DNA from: Caldilineaceae bacterium
GTDB lineage: Bacteria; Chloroflexota; Anaerolineae; Caldilineales; Caldilineaceae
Direction: 5' to 3'
Length of the DNA stretch: 64,000 nucleotides
Assembly: GCA_022842065.1 (NCBI GenBank)
Contig: JALHQH010000011.1
Location: 124,001 to 188,000, forward strand
Shown: positions 34,301 to 49,300 of the stretch, in pieces
How the letters are laid out: every line of letters begins with the position of its first letter
How positions within the stretch are numbered: the first letter of the stretch is position 1
The notes under the pieces: generated by a model
The model's input: the letters and a program-made list of their open reading frames with translations, nothing else
Told to the model about the DNA's origin: nothing
The model's database searches: none
Made by a program: the position numbers and the translations under genes

Positions 34301-37300
34301 GAGTTTTACACGCAAATATTTTAACCGGCGCGGTGATCAGGGATTGGCGACCTGTAGTACACTCTGGCTCTATTTTTGTCCCACGCGCATCAATACGCCT
34401 TGGGGCAACGGTATCAGCACCTCAGCTACCCATGCGCTGGATCTCACGGTACCCGATCTGCGTCCCCGCTACACCCTTTCCACCTGGCTCTACCCGGCTG
34501 CCGGTACCAGTGATTGGACCACCTTCCTGACCGATCTGCCCGCTAATGCCTCGGCCGCCCGCTACTTGCCCACCCTGGCCTATCACCGGGCCACGGGCCG
34601 GGTCCGCGTCCAGATTGCTGGGTTGTCGGGGAGCCTCGAATCGGCCAATTGGCTGCTCTTGCCCGATCGCTGGAATCATCTGGTGGTGAGCTATGACCGC
34701 GCCCAGTTGCGCCTCTATCTCAATGGTATGTTGGCCGCCGAGAGCAACAGCTTTACGCAGCCCTTTCCTGCCGTGGCCACCACGCAAATGCGCTTGGGCA
34801 GCAATCCAGCCAATCTTGATGAAATGCAATTGTTCGACTATCTGCTCAATGAGGGGCAGGTCCGGCGGCTCTACAGCGGTGAATGGGATCAACAGTTGCG
34901 CCTGCGTTTCGAGGAGCCACCCGGCAGCACCCGCTATCTCAACGCCACGCTGCCCGAGGCTGATGGCGTTTGCGCGTCAAACCCTTGTCCGGCAACGAGT
35001 GTCAGTGGCCGTAATGGCCAGGCCGTGCATTTTGGCACGCCAACGCAACTGATCGAATTGCCCGCGGCGGTGGGGCGTGCGGCGTTGGAGCAGTTTACGG
35101 TCGCGGCCTGGGTACGCGGCAGCGGCACGATCATGGAACGCAATCCAGGGGGCACGCAAGATTTCTTCCAATTCTCCACCAATGGCCTGGCGCTGAAAGT
35201 GCGTAACAGCCAGGGGCAGATCGAAGATCAGCTGCTGGCGATTCCCTTTGCGGCGCTGCCCAACCCCAATGGCTGGACCCATCTGGCCGCGACCTTTAGT
35301 GGCCTGGACGAGCGCCATGAGTTGCGCCTCTATGTCAATGGTGTGGAAGTGGCAGCGAACAGTAATGGCCCGATTGGGACTCTGGCCGCCATTGATAATC
35401 CTTTGCGCGTCGGTGGCAACTTTACCGGGCAGCTCGATGAAGTGCAATTCTATCAGACCATTCTCTCGTCCGAGAAGATCTATCAGAGCTATTTAACCTC
35501 GGCCCCGGCGCTGCGCCTGGCCTTTGACGAAGCCACCGGGGCGTCAAGCTTTGCCGATAGCACCGGCAATTTTACGCCCAGCTGCACCAGTTGCCCCACC
35601 GCCGGGGAACCTGGCCGTTTGAGCAAGGCGGTCCTCTTTACCGACCCCAACGCGATTGTAGCGGCCCCGGCCGGCGCGCTCACCTTTGCTGCCGACGCTT
35701 CCTATTCGCTGACCCTGTGGGCCAAAGCGGCACTAACGCCGGGGACGACGGGGATCCTCTATGCCCAGCAACCCGCTGCCAACAGCAGTGAAGGGTTACG
35801 CCTGAGCGTTACCGGGGGCAACAATGGTGCTGATCAACTCCGCCTCCAAGTTTTTAGCCCAACCCTCACGCCCTTTGCCGATCTGACTGTGCCGATCGCC
35901 CACAACAGTTGGCACCAACTGATTGTCGTGCGTGACCAGACGGCGCTACGCCTTTACGCAAATGGCACGTTGGCCGCAGAAAGTGTCTTGCCGGCGGCTG
36001 ATTGGACCGCGCTCAATGGCCCGATTACGGTAGGTGGGGCCGGCTTTACTGGTCTACTTGATGAAGTGGCACTCTATCGCGGCGCGCTCAGCCAATTAGA
36101 GGTGGAAGAACTCTATGCCGAGCAGAGCGGTTGGGTCGAAGAAGCGAGCAGCTTTGCCGTGATCGTCGACAACGATCTGCCCACCACCCAGATCCGCTCG
36201 AATGCCACCTATCGCCCTAATCTGCCGGCGCTGCTGGATCTTTATGCCGCCGATGCCACCGCCCCCATCGATCGGGTCGAACTGATCGTGGATGGTGTGA
36301 GCACGCGCTCCCCGGCTTGTCTGGAAAGCAGCGGCGATGCGGCCTGGTGTCCTACCTTTACCCCGCGCGGCGAAGGGCGTTATGTGCTGCAAAGCCGCGC
36401 CACCGATCTGCTTGGCAATCAAGGCCTTTCCGCGCCACTCACCGTCCTGGTCGATGCCACCGCCCCGTTGCTGACCCTCGCCTTGACAGAGGGCGCTCGG
36501 CTGGCGGCCACCCAGAGCATCACCGCGCCCCAGCAATGGCTGCTCCCAGTCAGCGGCACCGTCAGTGACCCCGCCCTGCGCGTGGGCAATGCGGGCAGCG
36601 GCGTGCGCGAGGTGGCGGTGACCCTCTATGACGCGGCCCAAGTCGCGGTTGGCCTGGGCACCACACGCGTCAAGCTGACGGGCGCGGGCAACTGGCGCCT
36701 CGATTACCTACTCAATGGGCTGCCCACCGGCAAATATTACCTGGAGGCCAAAGCTGCTGACAATGTGGGCAATGCGCGCACCTTGCGCCGCACCCTCTAT
36801 CTCGATAATCTCCCCCCCGACCTGGCGACCGTGCCCCAAAGCACCACGGTGCTGACGACCACGCTCCCCTTAACTGGCGTGATCAGCGATACGTTCGTAT
36901 CAGCGATCAGCCGGGACGCAACCCCCTTACCGGCCGCGGCAGGGGTCGATCAGATCGAGGTCGCCTATGTGCCCGATGACCGGGGCTCAACCTTCTATAA
37001 CGAAACCCTGCCAGTCGGGCAACTGCTGCATCTGCCCTTTGCTGACCTGCAAGCGGTGAACGGTGCCCCCCTGCACCAGACCGTGGATCTTAGTACATTG
37101 GCGCACCATGCCCGCTGTAGCGACGGCACTTGTCCGACGCTGACGGCGGCCGCGTTCCGCGGCAGCGCCCTCGCCTTCAACGGTATTGATCAGCAGCTAC
37201 AAGTAGCTGCGCTCAACGCTGACCTGCGCAATGGTTACAGCCTCGGCGGCTGGGTCTATCTCGATCCGGCGGTGACCGGCTCACCGCTGACCCTCTTGAC

Positions 37301-40300
37301 CATGACCGGCGCGGATGGCAACAGCCGTCAACAGCTGCGCTATCAACCCACCACCGCGCGTTTTGAATTTGTCGATCCGGTGGCCGGCACGCGCTCCAGT
37401 ACAGCGACCTTTGCCCCCGGCCAATGGCTCATGTTCATGGTCACCGTCGATGCAACGGGCGCGGGGCAGTTGTTGATCAACGGCACCCTGCAAGCGACCT
37501 TTACGACCACCCCTCAACTTGAGCCGGCGGCTGATCTGACCGTGGGGCGCGGCCTGGTTAATGGCGTGCCCACGGCCTATTTCCAGGGGCTGCTTGATGA
37601 AATCCACCTCTATGATCACCGGCTGACGGCGCCCACCGTCAAGGCCTTGCTGCAAGCCGGTGGTCCACTCTTGCGCCTCGGCTTCGAAGATGAATGGATC
37701 GCTGACGGCACGCGCTTGCAAGAACAATCGGGCTGGGCGCACGCGGCGACCTATCACAACAGTGGGCTCGGCGGCACAACCAACCAGCGCGTCACTGGTC
37801 AGGTCGGCAACCATGCCCTCGGGTTAGCCAGTTCCGCCTGGGTCGAAGTGGCCCCACATCCAGCCCTTGATCTGAGTCAAGGGCGCTTTACGCAAGCCTT
37901 CTGGCTCTACGGTCAAAGTACAGCCACCGGTGAACAACTGGTGCTCGGCAGCCCAACCACCGTTGCCCCCGGCCAACGCTACCCAACGCTCGCCGTGGTT
38001 GATCAGCGTAAGATCCGCTATGGCTTTGGTGATGGGACCACCTGGCGTGGCGGCGAGACCGCCGCCATCCTCACGCCCGCCGCGTGGAACTTTATCGTCG
38101 CCAGCTTTGACGGCACAACCTATCGGCTCTATCACAACGGCCAACTGGTGCATGAGGATGCCACCTTGGCCGGCTTCTTACCAACGCCCACCACACAGCT
38201 CCAAATCGGCGCGGCAACCAATAGCCTGCTGGGCCGCATGGATGAGTTGCAGATCTATGCGCGCCCGCTGCTGGCCCCTGAGATCGGGGCGCTCTATCGT
38301 GCTGGTTGGCAGCCGTTAACGGCTGGCAACGGCGCAGCACGCGTCGCGTGGAGTGTGCCCACCCCGCCCAATCTTGAAGGCTTCTTTGCGATTGAAGTGC
38401 GCGCCAGCGACCGCTTTGGCAACCGTAGCGCCCGCCATGTCGTTTGGCAGGGGTTGATCGACACACTGGCCCCACGCGTGACCGAGACAACCACCAATAG
38501 TGGCACTACCTATACGGTGGAAGACTTTAACCTGACCGAGCAGAGTTTTGTCAGCCCATGTGGCTATGAAGAGATCACCACGCGCCAGCGCTATCAGTCG
38601 CCCTGGTATCGGGCGCTGCAAGGGGCTGAAGCGACGGGTAACGCGTCGCTCTACCAACTGACTGCCCGTTGCGCCGTACCCCATACGCCGCGCCCTGTCA
38701 ACGGCTGTGATGGTTATGGTGCCTGTTTGGTGGCCGCGAATACGTTGACCCCACGCTGTTATGCCACTGATGGGGTGACGGTCTACAGCTCGATTGGGGC
38801 TAAAGCCGTACGCACGGCGGTGGCCGCGGCCACCGCTGGGGCGACGATCAAACTGGCGGGTAGCTGTCGCGAGGCGGTCGAAACCGCCGCGACGGCCCAG
38901 TTGGTGGGCATTGACAAAACCCTGACTCTGGCCGGCGGTTATGCCCCCGGCGACTGGACCATTGCCCACCCTCTCACCCAGCCGACAACACTCGATGCAC
39001 TGGGCTATGGCCGCGTCATCTCGACCAGCGCGCCGTTGACCTTGACCGATCTGATCATCCAAGGTGGGGTCGCCACTACGGCTACCCTGCCCCTTGATCC
39101 CCAAGGCCAAGCCGGTGGTGCGATCCTCGCCCAAGATCGGTTGACCCTGATCCGCAGCACGCTGCGTGATAACCGGGCCGCCGGTGACGGTGGCGCGATC
39201 TACGCCAACAACCACGTGACCTTGCTGGCGAGTAATGTCACCGGCAATCGCAGCGGTGGTGATGGCGGCGCGCTCTGGGCCAACGGCCAGCTCACCGTAA
39301 CGGCTAGCACATTCATCACCAACCAGGCCACGGGCGCGGGTGGCGCACTTTGGGCCGCGGCGGGGCTGTTCATGCAACAGAGCGAACTGAACGATAATGT
39401 GGCCACCACTGGGGGCGCACTGGTTACGGCCGGCCAATTAACCCTGGCGCAGAATCGTTTCTTCCACAACCGCGCCCAAGTGGGCGGTGGCGCGATCTAT
39501 CACCTGGACGCTATCGTGGCCGTGCCCGCTACGAATCGCCTTGTCAACAACCTCTTTGCCCGCAATCGTGCGGATGATGGCCGGGGGAACACCCTGTTGC
39601 TCGAAGGGGGCGCGTTCGAGTTGATTCACAACACGATTGGCAGCGCCACCTTGATTACTGGCAGCGCCATCGCAGTGGCCGCCAGCACCACTGTGACGAA
39701 TGGGATCACGCCAACCGTGACCCTCTATAACACGATTATCGCCAACCACGCGACTGGGCTTGCCCACGCGGCGACTGCCAGCGTGACCGAAGACCATAAT
39801 CTCTTCGACGGCGTCGCCCTGCCCTTCAGCGGCACGGTACAAAGTGGCGGCACGACGATCACAGCGCTAGCCGCCTTTGTTGACCCCACCGTTGATGACT
39901 ACCGGTTGCGTCCTTCTAGTTATGCGCTTAATCTCGCCGCCAATCTGGGGGTCAACACGGACCTGGCCAATGGCAGCCGGCCCCAGGGCAATGGGCGTGA
40001 TATTGGGGCCTATGAAGCACCCTATGCCACAAAATCCGACTTGGTGGTAACCGTCCAACAGAGTGCTTCCATTGCACCCCAAACCGGGCGGCCCACACTG
40101 CTGGCCGATCTGGTCGCCGCAGAGCCGATCACCTACGCGGTGACGGTGCGTAACAACGGCCCGCTGGCGGCGCAGGCAATTGTCGTGACCGGCACCATCC
40201 CCAGCAGCCTTACCCTCCACACCCCGATCCAGAGCAGCCTGGGTGCACTTACCCCGACGCTGGCGCTTACCCAAAGTGTGCTGGCGCTGGGGGTGGGTCG

Positions 40301-43300
40301 GCTGCTGCCCGGTGAGGGGGTGACCTTTACCCTCGTTGCCGATACCCCGTTTGCGACCGTCGATTTGACAACCACTGTGGTGGCAACCACGACCAACGAT
40401 GGCGATGGTGCAAACAACACGGCTACCTGGCCCTTGACCGTCTGGCGTCCGCTGGATCGCGCGGTCGTGGCCCCGCTGCCCGGCGCGTTTACCGTCGCAC
40501 CAACGGCCACACTGGTCTTCACCTTGGGCTATGATCTTGACCTTTCCACCGTGAGCAGCCGGACCTTGCTGGTGCAGGATAGCAAGGGTGGTCAACACGC
40601 GGGCGCATGGGCTTATACCCCCCTAACCCGGGTGTTACGCTTTACCCCGGCCCGCCCTTTCCACTGGGGCGAGACCGTGCATGTCAGTGCAGGGACACAA
40701 GTGCGCAGTGTAACCAACGACCCGCTGCGCCCCTTACAATGGTACTTCCGCACCAACACCGATCGCACAGGTGTGGCGGCTGGTTGCGCGGTGACCTACA
40801 GCCGTGTCAATGCCCCGTTGCGCGCGGGCCTCTTTACCGCCGCCGATTGGGGTGACTATGAGGGTGACGGCGATCTCGACCTGGTTGTCAGCGGGTGGCG
40901 CACGGCCGGTGGCCATTATACCGAGCTTTATGTCAATCAACCCAGTGGGCTAACTCTTGACCCGACGGTCAGCCTGCTCGGCGTCTCGGATGGCACGCTG
41001 GCCTGGGGTGATTTTGACAATGACGGCGATCTCGACCTGTTGCTGAGCGGGCGGTCAGCCAGTGGCCTGCGCACCCTGCTCTACCGCAACGACGCCGGTC
41101 ACTTTACCGACATCGGTGCCGGCTTGCCGGGGCTCTATCAGAGCGCGGCGGCCTGGGGTGACTATGACAGCGATGGCGACCTCGATCTGCTGCTGGCCGG
41201 TAACCCTGGATCTGGTGCCGCCACCTATCTTTACCGCAACGAGGGCGCGTCGGCTGGCCACACGCCTGTCTTCACGCTGCAGCCGGTTGGCTTCGCCCCC
41301 ATGCGCGAGGGCGAGCTGGCCTGGGGTGATTATGACAATGATGGTGACCTTGACCTGGCGCTGACTGGCTATGTCTATGGCAATGGCGCGGCGCTGATCT
41401 ACCGCAATGACAGCCCACTGCTGGGCGCGCCGGTTTTTACGCCGATCAACGCCGGGTTGCCGGGTGCCTGGAATGGGACGGCCGCCTGGGGCGATTATGA
41501 CAACGATGGCGATCTCGATCTGCTCTACAATGGGCGGACCGAGCACACTTCGCTGCTTGGGCTGACTGCCCTCTACCGTAACGATGGGGGCACCTTTGTC
41601 GCTGAAAGTGTCACGCTGCCCGGCTTTGCCCTGGGCAGTGTGGCCTGGGGTGATGGTGACAATGATGGCGATCTGGATATCCTGGTCACCGGCAATAGTG
41701 GTGGCCAGGTGCAGACACGCATCTACCGCAACGGGCGCAATGGGGCGAATCAGCTTACCTTCGGCGCAGTTAACCCCGGTGTGTTAGGGGCAAATTATGG
41801 TGCCGCCCGCTGGGGTGATCTCGATGGTGACGGTGCCCTCGATCTCTTCCTTAACGAGCTCACCGGTGATGCCGCCTTCGCGCTTTATCGCAACCAGGGT
41901 TGTGCCGAGTTGCGCTTGCAATCGCTCAGCCCTCTGGCGACAGCGAATGCGGGGGCGACGGTGCAATACCGTTTCGGGGTTGATCATGCCAGCCCGTGGC
42001 CGGCGCGTAATGTTCGTTTGACCAATACGTTGCCCGCAGGGGTGACTGGCGTAAGCTGCCAGGTCTCAGCCCCAGCTACCTGCCAGCTCAGCAATGGGCT
42101 GGTCCGCGCCAACTATGGCACCCTGGGGGTTGGGCAGCGTGGGTTGCTGACGATCACGCTGATGACGCCGCCCGACCAAACCGTGCTCCAGAACCAGCTT
42201 GTCGTGCAGAGCGACAATGACGGCGATAGTACCAACAATACGCTCACTCAAACCACCCAGTTGCTGGTGGCCGATCTGGTCCTATCCGCCCAGCTCACCC
42301 CAACGATTGCCACGCCGGGGGCACCGTTGACTTACACGGCGACGATCCACAACCGGGGTTGGATCAGCGCGGAAAATGTGATCCTCACGACGACCCTGCC
42401 CAGCGGGGTCACCGCGCCCAGTTGTCTGGCCCCAGGCGCGACCAGTTGTACCGTGCAGAATCAAGCGGTAGTGGCCCACTATGGTGCCTTTGCCGCCCAG
42501 CAGACGGCACCCATTACGATTACTTTTACGGCTTTGGATCTGGCGGCGATGACCGCTACCGGGCGCGTGCAAGGGGCCAACGATGTCAACTTAACCAACA
42601 ACCAGCAGACAGTCACCACCGGGGTGACGACGACTGTCGATCTGGGGTTGGCCGCCCTGGCTGGACCGGCCAGTCTGCCCGCGGGCAAACCTCTCACCTA
42701 TACCGTGGTGGTGACCAATGCCGGTCCCTATCTGGGCCGCAATGTGGCTGTGGCCGTTACCTTGCCCGCGGGTGTCACTGAAATCGGCTGTCAGGCCGCG
42801 CTGGGCAACTGCGTTCGCAGTGGCAACCTGGTCACCGCCAACTGGGCGACGCTGGGGGTGGGCGCGCCGCAAACGACCACGATTACACTCCACGCGCCGG
42901 CAACGCCTGGCCTCTTTACGACAACGGCTACTTTGCGCAGCAGCAATGACCAGACCCTCGGCAACAACGCCGCCCTGTTGCCCCTGACCGTGCTGCCGGC
43001 TACGGATCTGGCCCTCGCTCTCGGCGCACAGCCTGACCCCGTGTTGGCCGGTGCTGCGTTAACCTACACATTACAGTTGACGAATTTAGGGCCACAACCA
43101 GCCGATCTCGCTGTTGTCACTGGGACGTTGGCGATTACCGGTACTGATCTGCACTGTACAGTTGTTCCGCTGGGGGATTGTCTGGTGGCCGGGCGGCAGT
43201 TGACCGTCACCGTGGCCGATCTCTTGCCCAACAGCAGCGTGCGCGCCACGCTCGTGATGACCACCCCAGCGCTGACGAGCATCTTTACCATGACAGCCGG

Positions 43301-46300
43301 CGTTGCGCATAGCGATGATTACGATCTCGCCAATAATCGGGCGGCAATCTATCCTAGCGTGCGCCAATTCCTGCCGGTGCAGGTTATCAGCCCACTGCCC
43401 CAAAGTCGCAACGTTGCGCCGCAGGCTGCGGTGCTCATCGACTTGCCCTTCGCCCTGGCGGTGAGCACCATCACCACGCAAACTTTCCATGTCTATGGTG
43501 AGCAGGGTGGTCTCTATGGCGGGGCGGTCACCTATGATCCGCCGACGCGTCGCCTTACCTTCACCCCCAGCCGCCCTTATCTGTGGGGCGATGTGGTACG
43601 GGTGACCGTGAGCAGTGGCTTGGAAAGTGTCGCCGGTGATCCGGTCGCGCCCTACCAATGGCAATTCACGGTCGGCAGCGCAGAGAGCAATTGTCCTGTC
43701 CACTTTACAGACAGCAACAGCAATCTCCCCGTGGTGGATGCCGCAGCCAGCGCTCTGGGTGACGAGGACGGCGATGGCGATCTCGATCTGCTGCTCATTG
43801 GCAATGGGGCCGGCGGTCAACCGCTGACGCTGCTCTACCACAACGACGGGGGCACCTTTAGCGCCGTCGCGACCACTTTGCCCGCGGTAACGCGCGGCGC
43901 CGTGGCCTGGGGTGACAGTGATCATGATGGCGATCTCGATCTGCTGCTCAGTGGCGAGTTGGCGAGCGGCAGCCCGGTGGCGCGCCTCTATCGCAATGAT
44001 GGCGGCGGCCAATTTACCGATCTGAACCTGGGCTTACCCTCGCTGCGTAACAGCGCCGTGGCCTGGGGTGACTATGACAATGATGGTGCCCTCGACTTTG
44101 TGATCAGCGGTAACGCGGGCAGCCCCAATTGGGAAACAACTCAGCTCTATCGCAACGGGGGCAATCACCAATTCACGCTGGTCAACGCCGGCTTGCTGGA
44201 GGTTGCGAATGGTGCCGTGGCCTGGGGTGACTATGACACCGACGGCGATCTCGATCTGCTGGTGATGGGGACGATTTCGGCCCAGTATACGGCCGGGGTC
44301 CAACTCTATCGCAATGACCAAGATCTGGCCGGCACGCCCTCCTTTACACCGGTTACCACCACCATTCCGGCCCTCTTCGCTAGCACCGTCGTCTGGGGTG
44401 ATTACGAGGGTGATGGCGATCTCGACCTGCTCGTGGAGGGTCGCCCAACGCTTGCGACCCAGACGATCCAGGTGTTACGCCAGGATGGCGCGCCGACTAG
44501 CGCTGCGCCCACCTTTACCACCGTTGCTACGCTTGCCGCCAGCATTAACCTGACCGCCGACTGGGGTGACGTTGATAATGACGGCGATCTTGATGTCGTG
44601 ACGACCGCCGGGCTGGGCGATCGCATGCGTGTCTATCGCTATGCTGGGCAGAAGGTTGACGGTAGCGCCAACTTCGTTGTTGACGACCTGGCCCCAGCCC
44701 CCTATCTAGCGGGGGCGACGAATGGCTTTAATCGATTCGGTGATTTCAACGGTGATGGCACGCTCGACATCTGGTTCAGCAGCCGTACAACCGGCGGTAT
44801 CTATGCCAACAGCGGCTGCGCACAACTGACCCTGACCCCGACCAGCCCCTTGACCAGCGCACCGGCCAGCGCAGGGATCACCCATACGTTGACGATTGCC
44901 AATCAAGGCGCGCAGGCGGCCCAGCCGGCAATTGTGACGATGGCCTGGCCGGCGGCCGTTACCGACCTGGCCTGTGTCAGTGGGGCGGCAGTGAACTGTA
45001 CCGTGCAAAATAACCGGGTCACCGCCACCTATGCCAACTTGGGCGTTCACGCCCAAGCCGCCTTGACGGTCACCTTCACCGCACCGCCGTTGACCGGACG
45101 CTATTACTACACTGCCGGCGTCACGACCAGTGCCGGGGCCTGGGTGGTGGCCGAGCCCTTGAGCCACACCTTCACAGTGCGTAATGGCATCAGCGTGACC
45201 GCGATGATGCCACCGGCCCAAGCGCTGGCGGTTGCCCCAACAAGCACGCTGATCCTCACCTTTAGCCAACCACTCGATCTGCGCACGATTACCAGCCGCA
45301 CCGTCACGGTGCTGGGGGAATTGGGGGGGCGTTACCCTGGCGTATACAGCCAAGGGACAACGCCAGCGCAGCTTACCTTTACCCCACAACGACCGCTGTT
45401 GACGGGTGATACTGTCCATGTCGTGGTCAGCCCTGCCGTGCGCGGGATCGGCGTTGGCGCACCACCGCCCACACAGTGGCAATTTACGGTAGGCAGCGAC
45501 GACAGCCATTGTGCCACTGCCTTGGTCGATAGCGGCCTGCGCTTGCCCAGTTTACCTATCGGCGACGCGGCGGCCTGGATCGATTATGACGTTGATGGCG
45601 ATCTGGATCTGATCCTGACCGGTAGCGACACCAACTATCAAGCGCAAACCTATCTCTATGCCAACCAGGGGGGCAACTTGGTGGCACAAGCCACGATCGG
45701 TCTGCCCGCACTGAGTTACGGTGACCTGGCCTGGGGTGATTATGACGGCGACGGCGACCCCGATCTGCTCTTTAGCGGCGAGATCAATGGCAACCGTGGG
45801 GCCGCGCTCTATCGCAACGACGGACCAGATGGTGCCGCCCCGACTGCGTGGCGCTTCACCGACCTAGCGCTCGGCTTCCCGGCGTTGAGTGTAGGCGCGA
45901 CGGCCTGGGGTGACTATGACAACGATGGCGATCTTGACCTGTTACTCACCGGCGTGGCGAACAGCGTGCCGCGGGCTTTGCTCTACCGCAATGACCGGGC
46001 GGCGAATGGCAGCCATGCCTTTACCCTGATCACAACGGCTCTCACCGGTCGCCTTTACAGCGATGCGGCTTGGGGTGACTATGATAACGATGGCGACCTC
46101 GATCTGGCGCTGATCGGCAGTGAGCTGATCAACACCAGCGTCGGCGTGACCACGATCTATCGCAATGATGGCCTTGGCGTTACCGCCACCAGTTGGCGCT
46201 TTACCGATATCGGTGCCGGGTTGCCCGGCCTCTCGCTCGGCGGGATCGCCTGGGGGGATTATGACCGCGACGGCGACCTTGATCTGGCCATGAATGGCCA

Positions 46301-49300
46301 ATTCTATAGTGGCAGTGCGCAGCGGCGGAGCTATCTCTACCGCAACGATGCGGGGCACTTTAGCCAGGCGGCGACCCTGGTTGGCCGCCAGTCGGGGGGC
46401 GTGAGTTGGGGCGACGTTGACAATGATGGCGATCTCGACCTGCTCAACCACGGCAGCGCGCAGACGGATACCCCCTATGGCTATCTCTATCGCAACCAGA
46501 GCAGTGGTAGCACTACGACCTTCCAGCAGATCAACCTGGGGCAGCCCAACGCCTTTAGCAGTCAGACCCTTTGGGGGGATTACAACGATGACGGCGCGCT
46601 CGATCTGCTGATTGCGGGCGATGTGCCCGGCGCGGCGACCCTGCTCTACCGCAACCGCGGCTGTGCCGATCTCACTGCCACCATTGCGATTGCGCCCACG
46701 CCGATTCAGCCGGGCGCACGCTTTACGCAGACGATCACGGTTCACAACGCGGGGCCACAGGCGGCGGTGTCGTTACAGGCAGTCAATACGCTGCCCGCGC
46801 ACAATGGTGTTGTCGGCTGTTTGACCGCCCCTGGGTTGAGTTGTCAACTGACACCGGCTACCCCTGCTGCGCAAAGCGCAACCCTGACCAGCGCAACGCT
46901 TGCTGCCGGCCAGGCGATCACGATGACGGTGATCATGACCGCGCCGCTCAATCGTTTTGTACTGGCCAACCGTGTGCAAGTGAGTGCCGCTAACGAAAAT
47001 AACGCGACCAATAACAGCAGCGAAACGACCAGCACCGTGGATATCGCTGATCTGGCGGTGAGCGCACAGGTAACTCCCACGTTGGTAACCGTCGGCGCGC
47101 CGCTCACCTATACGTTGACAATCACCAACTTGGGCTTGCAGCCGCTGGCTGATCTGCAACTCGGTCAGCGCTTGCCGCAGGTCGCGGGGACGCCCCACTG
47201 TGTTGCACCAGGGGCGACGGCGTGTATCGTCAACGGCGGGGTGATCACGACGACCTATGGTAATCTGGCTGCCGGTGCGGTTGTTACCTTAACCTTGACC
47301 TTGCCCGCGCCGGATCGGCCGGGGAGTTTTGTCAACCAAGTGCAGGCCCGCGCCGCCAATGACACTGATCCAACCAACAACGGGACGACCGCGTCCGTCA
47401 CGATTACAAGTAATGCAACACTGACCTTGACCAATTTTGCCGCCCCCGCGTGGGTCGGTGCCGAACTGCCGCTTACCTATACGATTGGGGCGCGCAACTT
47501 GGGGCCGCACATCGCGCGTAATGTGCAGATCGAAACACAGTTGCCGCTGACGATGACCGCGACCACTTGTCAGGCGGTAGCTGAGGCCGGTGGTGTCGGC
47601 AGTTGCGCCATCAACGGCCACCGGCTGTTGGCAACCTATGGCGCCGTGGCCCCGCAAGGGGTGTTGACCGTCACCGTGATCGCTGCTGCCGGGCGCTACG
47701 GGACGATCAGCAGCACGGTAAAGCTCACGGCCACAAATTTCGTGGCGGGCCAAGCCGCCCCGACGCTGACGCGCGTGACAACCGTCCGCCCGGCCAATGA
47801 TTTGGCCCTCACCGTGCAGGCCACCCCAATGCAGCTGTTGGCCGGTGACCCACTCACCTACATGTTGACCGTACACAACCACGGCCCACTGACCGCCACA
47901 GGGTCGATCTTGCAGGCAACCTTGCCCCCTGGTTTTACCAATCAACACTGTCAGATAACTGCGCCCAATCACTGTGAACTGCTCGGTGATCTAGTGGAGG
48001 TGACCTTCGCGCCGCTGGCCGAGGGCGCGACCACGACGATTACGCTGACCATGACCACGCCCGACCGCACCGACCAGTTACCGCTACAAGCTTGGGTTGA
48101 ACATGCGCTCGATTATGCGACGGCTAACAACGCGGCGACGGTAAGCCCGGCGGTCGTGCGCTACACCCACGCAGAATTGCTGGCGCCCGCGGCGCTTGAT
48201 TTTGCCGTGCCAAACCCAGCGGTACCCCTTGATCTGGTCGCGCCCACTGCGCCCCTGGTGCTGCGCTTTGCGGATGATCTCGACCTCACAACGGTGACAA
48301 CGCAAACCGTGGTCGTGCAGGGTACGTTGGGCGGCCACTACACCGGCGACTTTGCCTATAACCGCGCGAACCGTCGCCTTACCTTTACTCCTGCCCGGCC
48401 CTTTATTTGGGGCGAAAACTTGCAGGTGACGGTGGCGCGTACACTACAGAGCAGCGCACGCGATCCGCTGCTGCCAACCCAATGGCCTCTACGCGTCGGG
48501 GCGATCAGCACGGCGCAGTGTGAACAGCACTTTACTGATATCGCGGCGGGGCTGCCGGTTGCCCTGAGCGCAAAGGCGCAGTGGGTTGATTATGACCTTG
48601 ACGGTGATCTCGACCTCTTCCATCTGGCACAAGCCGATGGCCAGTGGCGCACTGAACTCTATACCAACGCGTCCGACACGTTTGTCCCGAATGGGGCAAC
48701 GACCTTCCCTGCGTTTGCTGACGGCGCGGCCGCGTGGGGTGACTATGACAATGATGGCGACCCGGATCTGCTGATCAACGGCGCGCTGAACGGCACCACC
48801 TCGCTCACGCGCGTCTATCGTAACGATGGCGATGGCCGTTTTGTGGACATCAACGCTGGGCTGATCGGCACGCAAAGCGGAGATGTGGCCTGGGGCGATT
48901 ATGACAATGATGGCGATCTCGATGCGGTGGCCACTGGCCTCTCCTATGTCGCCGGCTACTCCGGCCCGCGCACCGATCTCTATCGCAACAATGGTGACAG
49001 CACCTTCACGCGCCTCAACCCCGGCTTGTTTGCGTTGGCCAGTAGTATGATGGCTTGGGCAGATTACGACAGTGATGGTGATGTCGATCTGCTGCTCAGC
49101 GGCCAAATAGATAGTTTTCCTGCGGTGCGCCACACCCTGCTTTACCGCAATGATGGACTCCAAAATCAGTCGGCGGGAACAGGCGCGCCGATCTTCACCC
49201 TGATCAATAGCGGGTTGCCGGGACTATCGCGCGGCGAGTTGGCCTGGGGTGACTATGACAATGATGGGGACCCCGATCTGCTCTTGCATGGCGATATCAA